A stretch of DNA of 64,000 nt from Pyropia haitanensis (Eukaryota > Rhodophyta > Bangiophyceae > Bangiales > Bangiaceae). Under the pieces are notes generated by a model. The model saw only the letters and a list, made by a program, of their open reading frames with translations. It was not told the DNA's origin and ran no database searches. Where the stretch lies: positions 876,806 through 940,805 of the forward strand of contig SDUX01000009.1 of NCBI GenBank assembly GCA_008729055.1, read 5' to 3'. Each line of letters begins with the position of its first letter. Position 1 is the first letter of the stretch. Both the position numbers and the translations under genes were made by a program. Below, piece after piece: positions 55,776 through 64,000 of the stretch.

Positions 55776-56636
55776 TGTAAGGATATGCCCCTTAAATCCC
55801 CAAGACTGGAGCCTAGGGGATAAGGACTGGGGCCTCTCCTTCCCTGTCCTTCTCAGCCAACTCCTTCCAAGACGCATCAACTCCAAAGTAATCTGGGGCA
55901 TGCCGCGGTGTCCGTCCGATAATCTACTACTAACGGACGGTCAGCACGGGAGCCGCGGATTGGCTAACCGACACTACCCTGACTCATCTGCCGACGGGTA
56001 CAGTCTCCAACGGATCAACGGACTAACGGACCAAAAGACGAGCCACATCTCTGACGCGTCAGCAAGCCGGAACAATCTCCCCGTGGACCAATGGGAGCGA
56101 CAAGACTTGCTGACCCACGGGAGATATTCGACCCGAAGACTGGCGTCTGCTTACACGCCTCTGAGGCTTTTCGGGTCGAATGGCGCGTGGGGCCAGCCGC
56201 GCGGCGCTACGAGCGCCGCACACCGTCCCCCCCCCGTTTGGGGCTTTCTGGTGGGGCGCCTTGGGGCGCACACGCCCACCCTTGCTTTGTTCTGAGAGCC
56301 CATGCTTTGTTTTGAGAGCTTTGGTGCCGTCCACCGGCACGACGGGCAATTGCATGCTTTGGGGCACCCTGGGTGCCCCCCTGGGGGTATATAATGCGTG
56401 AGTGTGGGCGCCACCGGGAGAGACCTCGGGGGAAGAACGGCAGACAGAGACACAAAGACCTCCTTTACCTTCGACCCCCTCGACCCTCACCGACGTCACG
56501 CCCATCCTCTTCCCCACCCCCATCACCGTCATCCCACCCGTCACCTTCCCCGCGCCCGGCATCCTCATTGGTGCACGGGTTGCTGACACCGGCGCCAGTA
56601 CGTTGAGGGCTGCCCGTGTGTGGGTGGTGCCTCACA
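55776..56636 (+). mobile_element. Solo LTR with 5-bp target duplication (861 bp)
   Basis: Second copy of the LTR at 19156-20020, very similar along its whole length. TG...CA ends; TATATAA at 56388-56394. Flanked by GTATT on both sides (55771-55775 and 56637-56641), a perfect target-site duplication, so it arose by insertion of a complete element followed by LTR recombination. It inserted just downstream of the SET gene. Confidence 0.92.
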
Positions 56637-56922
56637 GTATTCGACTGCGGCGGCCGATTGTCAGCGACTCGGGCTGTCTGGCAGGGCAACGTGTAAGAGA
56701 GTGAAGCTGCCTGCCAGGGCATTGTGTGCAGGAGCGCAGCTGCGGCGGGCGCTGGGCGACCGTTGGCCAGCCGCTCCGGCTGTCCCTCAGGGCAGTTCTG
56801 GACAGGATGGTGCGCGTTACAGGTCGGCTCATTCAAGAAATAGAGCAGGCTCTCAATATTCCAACCGCCCACACAAAGCAACAATGGTATGCCTCGCTTA
56901 CCCGCACTGCGCATGAACTCCC

Positions 56923-59900
56923 TCAGCGACGACCATCGACCTCCCACGGATGAAAGTCGTTGACAAAAAACCGCATTCTCACGCGCTCAGCTTGATTGCC
57001 AGCGTCACTTGGAGGAGCAGCCGCCACTCCCCGCCTCTCAGACAGGTCCGCAAAGTCCGGCATCAGGAGCAGCAGCCGACGAATTGTCGACAATGGGATG
57101 ATGCGAATGACGATGCGGGTAGTACCGGGAAAAACCCGCCACGCAAGCCGTGCGCAACCCCGCTCATGCAGCGGGCACCCAGGCTACCCCGCCACCTCCT
57201 CCAATTCAGCAACGATGGCGATGTCGCCGTGCCCCATGCGTAAAACGGCGCGTAACACGCCCACGCTGGCAGTCCCCGGCGCACCACTCCCGTCTCTGTG
57301 TAGGACAGCGTCGTACCACGCCAACCCGAAGTACGACGCGGATGCGTGCACCGTTTGCACGGTTCGTGCCCCGCAGTCCATCACGGCGTTGATCTTGGTG
57401 TGGGACACCAGGTGCACCTTGGCGTCGCCCGACAACCCCAGCATGGCGCCGACCCCTGCCAGGTCCGGCCTGGCTTCCAGCTCATCAACCGTGACTTGTC
57501 ACAGGTGGTAGGCAGAGGAGACGCGCTGTGGGCGCTCAGCAGCTGAGACGCCATGAGGTGGAGCAGCGGGGGGAGCATCATGAGCGCCAGAGGGAGTGTC
57601 CCGATGACGTAGACCACGACGGGACCCGCTCGACCCAGCGCGTCCGTCGACCTCATCCAGCCGTCGAAGCACAGCTTGAGCTCCCCGCGCGCGCAGGACG
57701 AGCTGGCGCGTGTAGTCGGTTAGGTGCTTGTTCGTCCTTGAGTAGAACGGCTTGTCGAGCTTGTGCTGCGAATCGTTGTCTGCAGTGTTGCCGTTTTGAA
57801 AGTCGCCGTGCCACCGGATGGCAGACATGATGCGGCACAGAAGCTTGTGCACCTTCGTTGAGTGGATTGCTCCAAGAATGCGGTTGACGTACAGTGTCAG
57901 GAAGCGAGAGGCTTGCTCCGAAATGGACAGGCCTCGGCCAAGCGTCATAGGGGGAGGAACGCACGACCGCGCTTGTCCGCTCATGCGGGAGTACAGGGAC
58001 GCATACTCTGCGAACAATGCCGTTACAGCGCGGTCAAAAGAGGTGTCGTGCCACACCTCGCGGTACGCGGCCCAGTTGAAACCAGCAGAGCTGTCAACAT
58101 TGCCGGCCTCGACTTCGTCGTCAGCATCACAATCAGCGTCGGACCCATTGTCGTCGCCGTCGTCCGAGACGATGAGCTGAGGAGGTCCGCTGCCGCGGGT
58201 ACAAGCGTCCAAAGCAGGTTTGGTGGGCGCCCACGGCGCATCCGCCAACGCGAACAATCCCGGAACAATAAAAGGAAGAGCGGCAACACCATCGCGTTGC
58301 TGCTTCCCAGTGAATACTGCCTGCTTTGCAGCCGTCAAGTACCTGCCATCGGCGCCAAGACAGCAAAAAACAACTCGCCAGTGGTCGAGGTCCCAGGAGC
58401 TGTCAGAGAGATTCATGACCGCAGTCGTCTCGCAAACAGCACGCGATCATCACACGCAAAGACCAGCATCAGCAACTTACGCAGGCGCCGTTGTGCAAGC
58501 CTTGCTACGCCTGTGCAGATAGTCTAGGCGTTTGTTCCCAGCACGGAACGCCAATAGCGCACTTCCTGCTGCTGGATACCTGCCGCGGCACACGAGCGAG
58601 AAAACCTTCACGAGCCGTTGCACGAGCATACGGGTGACTCCGACGTCAAGACCCTGCGTCAAAAAAAATTGAAACGGTAGAAGAAAGCAGGGTCAGGCAG
58701 GTACAAAGCGGGATTAGTTACCTCCACTGTGCGACTTTGTCGTCAAAGAGCGCAACTAACAGCACACGCGCACACTAACACACACACGCCCCCGCATGCG
58801 GCCAAAAACCACACGCAAAATGTCAAACCCAATCATGTTGAACAGCAGATAGGGCGGGGATGACAAGCCCGCCATGCACGCCAGAGCAGGTGGCAAGCTG
58901 GTAGCGCTGTCAACGGCCTCCAGAGCCAATCGTCTCTGGCGCATCCGGTTGTCTCGAAGACATCGAAATCCTTCAAGCTCGCGCTCGAGCGTGACGACCA
59001 CGCCGCGCTCGCGAGCCCGAAGAGCTTGAAGTCCCCCCAGGACAGAAACGTGCACGTCACAGTTGGAACAGGGATGGCTGCACCTGCCCGACTTGAGGCC
59101 CAGGACCGCGCGTTCCTCGGGCTGGTCACACACGTAAAGCAGGATGCGCGGAAAGGCCCTTATGACGCGGTCGGCCAGCTCAAGACGCGCACCATCATGA
59201 CTTGCGCCAATCATTGAACGAAACACCAAGTAGAGCATCCGCTGCAGCATGCCGCACCGCCGAATGCGGCCGCGCTCCGCCGCCGAGCTCTCTTGCTCCG
59301 TCCGCACGACAGGAATGTACGCCACTGTGTGCCACTCGGCGCCGCCCGTCAAGTCATTTATGAGCTTGACCCGAACCGGGTACAGCTTGTGCGCTGCGCA
59401 TCACGAGGCAGGTCAGAACAAAAGTGGAACAGACGCAAGAACAAAAGGCATCGACAAAGCTCTGGTCAGATAGCAGCGCTTGTCTCAGAAGGCTCGCAGA
59501 ACGTCCACGCCGCGCCATAGACACAATCTTCAGCACGCCCACATGGAGAGTCGCGCGCAGACGTACCACCCAACCAAGACAGAAGGCTGCCGTCGCTGTA
59601 CACGTGGACGCCCAACACGCACGACTCCGGTCCATTGGCGCCAACAACGTCCGCCTCCGCCAAACGAAAAGCGTCCCCGTCCATCGGATGCTGCCGCCTG
59701 TCGGTTGGCGGCGCGGGTCCTGTCGGTTCGCTCCACATCTGAACGCCCGGCTCGCGTGCAAGCGACATAATCACGTCCAGCGCAGGGCGGAAGTAGTCTT
59801 CATAGGTGATGCCTCCTTCAGTCAGACGAACCCTCTTCCACCCGAGGTCTAGCGCAGCTGCTGCCACTTCGTCCTTGACAGCATTGACGAATGATTGCGG

Positions 59901-60758
59901 TGTCGCAAACACGTCACGCAGCGTCTTCTCGTGCCCGTCGTCCACGACCATGCCCAGTCGTGTCCCGTCCCAGGTGTCCAACAGCTCATACAAAAAGACG
60001 AGCTCCTTTTCAGAAAGCCCCGCGCCCCCAACTCGAAGAGCAAAGCGCAGAAGTGCACGCAAGCGGACCGTGTTGAACTTGCCAGGCTTCGCACCCTTGC
60101 GCTGCTCGACAATATCCCGCGCGCGAGCCCAGTCCTCCAAGGAGTCGTACACGGCCCGCAACTTCGTTGACAGCGTAGAGAAGTCGTACTCCGACGGCCG
60201 TCCTCGCGTTGCAGTGCGTGCAGCCGTGTCTTCCGCGCGGGGAGAGCGCGTCAGCTCAAACCGGTCTCTGACAGCCCGGCTAGCGCTCGCTTCGAAGCGC
60301 CCACGGTCGTCTGCCACCAAGGGCTCCGCTGCAGGCCGACCGACCGCGCCCTGCCTGGCCCGTCCACTCACGGGAGGACCGCCTGGTTGCTCAGCTAAAG
60401 CTGACGATGCCTCTCCGATTGAACGATGACGAGCATCGCGCGGCAGGCCGGTAGCAGAGACAGGAGGTAGAGCAGCAAGCACGTCACCACCCGCACTGGC
60501 CGCCGTCGCATCCGAGTCTGTCCCAACATCATTGCCGCTACTGCCGCCGTCCGCGGGTACACGCCGTCGCTTCCAGCGCGAGCGAGAAACAGACACAGCA
60601 AGTGATCTGCCGTGTACTGCAAGCTGGTGTCGGCGCAGACCCGCAAAGTGCGCCGTACAAAAGCCGCACCCGGCGCACTCCAACAATGGGGTCGACGAAG
60701 AAGAACGTCGCGCAGTAATGGCGGAGCCAGCTTCCATGCGTGTCGCGAAATTGGGCAT
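56923..60758 (-). pseudogene. Plavaka-like (CACTA-related) transposase gene with in-frame stops
   Basis: Multi-exon minus-strand gene. Exon 1 (60758-59567): C2H2 finger (C28, C31, H44, H49), then YEDYFRPALDVIMSLA and VYSDGSLLSWLG. Exon 2 (59393-58813): YPVRVKLINDLTGGAEWHTV, RILLYVCDQPEERAVLGLKS. Exon 3 (58653-58481): GLDVGVTRMLVQRLVKVFSL. Exon 4 from 58399: SSWDLDHWRVVFCCLGADGR and DKPFYSRTNKHLTDYTRQL. The end reads ARLAWRVFPGTTRIVIRIIP and stops at 56923. Introns 59566-59394, 58812-58654 and 58480-58400 all keep phase. In the same frame lie a TGA (57499-57501), which a further intron might remove, and a TAG (57184-57186) between LEEVAG and PGCPLHERG, which looks like a nonsense mutation. Termini of the element were not found. 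Confidence 0.7.
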
Positions 60759-62524
60759 ACTCCGTACTCGGACGACAACCCCGCGGTTCCCCCGCCTGCA
60801 GCCTCACGCAGCGGCCGGTCAGGCAGCGCACACCACCACAGCGTCAAACAGCATTGAGACAGACGGGAGCAAGCGGCATAACCTTCCCGACGAAAGCCGC
60901 GGATACAGCAACTAAACAAGCCTACCAGTAGCGACGAAGAAAGAGACCGTACCAAGCAGGTTGCAGACCGCGGAAGCCGCAGCAGCGCACACACCGTGGG
61001 CCACCGACCACCACAGCAGAAGCCCGCATCACAGAGGCGCGGGCAAGCCGCCGAAGGCACAGATACCGTCGCAAACCGGTCGGCCGGTTCCCGCAGCCAG
61101 AGACTCAACACGAAAGCCGCCCGGCGAAGAAGCAAGCGCACGCCGCGAAAAAGCCCACAAAAAACTACCTGCCGGGCAGCACAAAGAAAACCCGGTACAA
61201 ACACACGGCCGACCGCGCCTCTGCGCCGCACCCGGACGCGGTGATGAGCTGGTCGACTTCACCGGTAACCGTTTCTTCCAGCTTGCGCCGTGCAATTCGG
61301 TGAGCACACCAGGTTAACAAAAGCGACACACGAAAACGTCAGCTGGTCACTCCGTAAGAATGACAGCACGTGAACACGACGCCCAACGTCTTCGCCACGC
61401 TTTCGCGTGGCGGGGGGCCGGCCAACGAACGTATGTGGTGCATCTCGCTTGTCCCCGCCCAAATCAAACGCACTCCTCCACGACTTGCCCCTCGCAGAGA
61501 AACCACGCACGTACCATACTCAAGCGCCGTCCACCACCGTGACAGGTGGCCGTCCCGAACCACGAGCACGAGCCGTGAGGACAGCACACGGCACGTCAAA
61601 AAATCGGGGCTTGCTGCGGAGTCGACAGGCGGTCCTTGGCCAGCGCTTGGGCGATCTGCTCAGCTGCACGCTTGCAACGCACTGCCTTGGTCGCGTTTGC
61701 ACGTGGTGTGCTATCGGTATCAGCATGGGAGATAGCGGGCACACGCGATAGTTCAACATTTACTGTATCTCCAAATGTACTTCACAACAACGTGCAATAC
61801 AAATGTCGGTCATACAGCCAATCATACACACGACGGCATCTCTGCGCATTATTTTGGACGGAAATGTCACGTGAATTGCCTGCAATCGTTCTGGCAGTTG
61901 AATCTCGCTTCGGGGTGTACAGCTCGACACGCCGCCCGACTCCGTCTTGTCACTTCGTTTGGGCGTGGGCAGCGCAAGCTGGTTCACGTCGTCGCCGCCG
62001 CCCCCGACGTCAAGGACGGGACGGCTACCCTGACGTGCCACGCATGTGCGCGCAAATCGTACCCATTTGTGCGAGGCTTTCTGTTTTCGAGCTGTCGTGC
62101 ACCCACCACGAGCTCGCGCGCCTCGCGCCTGCCGAGCAGCATGGCTCAGGACCTGTTGTTGACGGCCTTTCCCGCGCGACGCAATCGGCATTGTCGGTAC
62201 GTGCTTCAGAGGGGTGTAGGCCGCACGATTGAGCGCACAGCGGCGCCGAACGAGATGCGACCGGCCTCTACAAGGCGCTGAGCCGCTTCAGAGATTATCG
62301 TGGGTGTCTCTGTCGGTTCTTGGGCGCACTTCAGCGCCGCACCTCGCTCTTTTACGCGCACACAGAAGCCTCCCCCCTCTGTCTGATGCCGGAATCGACT
62401 GTCGTCATCTCTGCGCTTGTGCATCACCGTTCACGATTACATTGCCGTTCCGCTTTCCATGTACGCTTCCTTGTGCTTTTTATTGTGCTTGGCCGCGTTC
62501 CCCGTTCCTTACTTTTGGGTAGAG
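60759..62524. other. Unassigned region upstream of two divergent genes
   Basis: Less GC-rich than the rest. Several open frames but none with known motifs; the best is a plus-strand 168-residue frame (61775-62281) containing KLVHVVAAAPDVKDGTATLT followed by CHACARK. Should hold the promoters of the Plavaka-like gene (minus) and of the last gene (plus). Confidence 0.4.
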
Positions 62525-62633
62525 GTGAGTCATCCATATGACACGCTGTTTTACCTGCTGTATGCGCTCCTTATGCTCTTTTTGGTGCCTTCTTCCTCTT
62601 GTTCACCTCACGTTTGATTTTTGTGCGGTCCAG
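62525..62633 (+). other. Probable 5'UTR intron of the last gene
   Basis: Donor AGAG/GTGAGT at 62525, pyrimidine-rich body (62560-62615) and acceptor GGTCCAG at 62633, 11 bases before the ATG. Length 109 nt, typical of the other introns here. Confidence 0.6.
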
Positions 62634-62644
62634 GTGATATCAAC

Positions 62645-64000
62645 ATGAGTCAATCGCAGCAGCAGGACAGTTCTGAAGCGCAACGCCGAGTGTCCCAGCT
62701 TCCGGGGTCGTCTGGCGCGCCATGCGCTGACGATGCTCGTCGCGCGCGTGGTGGGAGCTCTGGCGGTGGTCTGCCGTCGTTATTCCCAGGTGTTCCTGGT
62801 CGAGACTTGCAGCCACCGCTTCCTAGATCACAAAGTACGTCAGGAGTGCGTGGAGGCGCGCCATCCTACGACGTCGCGGCCAGAGAGTCGTACCTGGAAC
62901 AAACGCCGCTGTTGTACCCACTTCCGCCGTCAACGCAAGAGCACCCCGGTGCGGTTTATCCCTATGGTCAACCCCCTACAGGTGCCTCTCAACCCGGTCG
63001 TCCTGTTTGTTTGACGGCGTTGGACCTCAACCTCCTCGCAAGCACTGCCGCCGATGCACGGCCTGCATCGTCGCTGCCTGAGTTACGCCCAGCAGGTGGT
63101 AGCGCTCTTGATTCCGGGGCACTGCTGCGCACACGGGGTGCACTGGCTCCTTTCCCATCGCAGCATCGTACGCCGCCGCGGCCTGGCGAGGCTGCTGGTG
63201 GCATGAGACGGCTGGGGCTTGTCACACCAACGCTTCAAGAGCGTCTGGCGGCGGTGTCTACCACAGAAGGTCCCACGGTTGGACGCCTTCCGGCTACGAG
63301 CACCTCTGCTGGCGAATCATCTTTCACTGAGCTGGGTGAAAGCTGGTCAGCGGGCCAGCTGTTGCGTCATCTCGGGGAGTCCTTCGAGCAGCTGACGCCG
63401 AGCAGCGTCAGTGCTGCGCACTCTTCTGCGGCAAGTTTGCCTCCACGCCGGGTCATCGATAAGCCTCGCTGTGTTAGACCGAACGCCGGCCCGACCACGG
63501 CAGCGCTTCCTGCTGTACCAGTAGCCGGAACCGCCGCAAGTTGCGTGGCCCCTGTTTTTGCCTCCCCGCCACCTGTCGTGCCCGTTGACACACTTGCGGA
63601 CTCTGCAACTCCGGTGCCGGTGTCAAGTGCGGCTCCTGCCGCGGCCTGGGAAAGTCTTATGCCCAGCCCGCCGACGCCTCGACCTCTACGCCCTCGCTCT
63701 CGCAAGCGCGGTGGTGGAACGGCGGCGCAGCGTCTAGGCAGCCCAAGCGGAGCTGGTACATGTGCATCGCCTGCCTCATTGCCTGCTTCTCCTGCACCGC
63801 GGGACGGACGGCCAGCTGAGATGGACGCTCCGTTGGCCTCGCCTGGCGTGCCTCTCACGGACGAGGTCGTGAAGCTTGTCACGGCCAGCGTGACGAAGGG
63901 CCTGCGCGACGGTCTGCGCGGAATGCAGACGGAGCTGAGTGGCCTGCGCAACAAGGTGAACGCGATGGGAACGACGCTGAACATCCTTTGCCTGACTGTG
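62645..64000 (+). CDS. Low-complexity protein with coiled-coil segment, open at window end
   Basis: 452 codons open from the ATG at 62645 to the last base. Begins MSQSQQQDSSEAQRRVSQLP. Ser/Pro/Ala/Gly-rich throughout, with a Tyr-containing patch (SYDVAARESYLEQTPLLYPL), a basic patch (RPLRPRSRKRGG) and, at the end, a heptad-like helix (DEVVKLVTASVTKGLRDGLR and onward to the border). No known domain. Such a disordered N-terminus plus coiled coil is seen in many transposon and regulatory proteins; the rest of the gene is outside. The minus-strand open frame over 63367-63984 is a shadow. The start is supported by the 5'UTR intron just upstream. Confidence 0.55.
   Translation, partial: MSQSQQQDSSEAQRRVSQLPGSSGAPCADDARRARGGSSGGGLPSLFPGVPGRDLQPPLPRSQSTSGVRGGAPSYDVAARESYLEQTPLLYPLPPSTQEHPGAVYPYGQPPTGASQPGRPVCLTALDLNLLASTAADARPASSLPELRPAGGSALDSGALLRTRGALAPFPSQHRTPPRPGEAAGGMRRLGLVTPTLQERLAAVSTTEGPTVGRLPATSTSAGESSFTELGESWSAGQLLRHLGESFEQLTPSSVSAAHSSAASLPPRRVIDKPRCVRPNAGPTTAALPAVPVAGTAASCVAPVFASPPPVVPVDTLADSATPVPVSSAAPAAAWESLMPSPPTPRPLRPRSRKRGGGTAAQRLGSPSGAGTCASPASLPASPAPRDGRPAEMDAPLASPGVPLTDEVVKLVTASVTKGLRDGLRGMQTELSGLRNKVNAMGTTLNILCLTV

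Overview
The window is eukaryotic nuclear DNA: very GC-rich, with few and short GT-AG introns (60 to 173 nt where phase and splice sites can be checked), no operons, and mostly transposons. The best guess at the host is a bangiophyte red alga (Porphyra/Pyropia type). This is an inference from the base composition, the compact genes, and a nuclear bacterial-type PheRS alpha subunit with a transit-peptide-like leader; red algal plastids are known to keep the beta-subunit gene. Other GC-rich algae are not excluded.

Layout. 1-10007: two PIF/Harbinger transposons that abut head to head at a palindromic junction near 3380. The right one (3380-10007) is complete by its 23-bp terminal inverted repeats and carries a DDE transposase (+), a Myb/SANT-type protein (-) and a proline-rich ORF (-). 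All three annotated DDE/Myb genes end in the same 3' RNA shape: a GC hairpin between two U8-U10 tracts, closed by a short lower stem. This is the architecture of ENE (poly(A)-clamping triple-helix) elements.

10222-18176: host genes. These are an RsmE-like rRNA methyltransferase with a homopolymer frame break, an F-box protein, PheS, and an SPP-like HAD domain protein that lacks its catalytic motif. 19156-20020 is a solo LTR. 20021-26658 holds a pogo-like transposase remnant and long frame-switching coding-like stretches I could not name. 27335-30220 encodes a 961-residue P-loop NTPase plus PD-(D/E)XK nuclease protein of Crinkler-RHS type. 30440-31521 is the C-terminal part of an amidase.

31488-45599: a tandem array of three almost identical 4.69-kb DIRS-like tyrosine-recombinase retrotransposons (minus strand: gag, RT/RNase H, YR), with a 52-bp terminal repeat at every junction and at the right end. 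The array abuts the amidase remnant on the left and another coding-like stretch on the right.

47142-49062: a frame-broken, fucosyltransferase-like glycosyltransferase. 49097-51534: a complete pogo-type element with perfect 25-bp TIRs, TA duplications and an intact transposase ORF in which the first catalytic Asp is Tyr. 53526-54745: a 77-bp minisatellite directly upstream of a two-exon SET-domain gene. 55776-56636: a second solo LTR with a perfect 5-bp target-site duplication. 56923-60758: a multi-exon Plavaka-like (CACTA-related) transposase gene with in-frame stops. 62645-64000: the open 5' part of a low-complexity/coiled-coil gene with a clear 5'UTR intron.

The locus is therefore a small set of organelle-related and housekeeping genes embedded in at least five transposon classes. 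Several host genes appear broken; some of those breaks may be base-calling errors in homopolymers.
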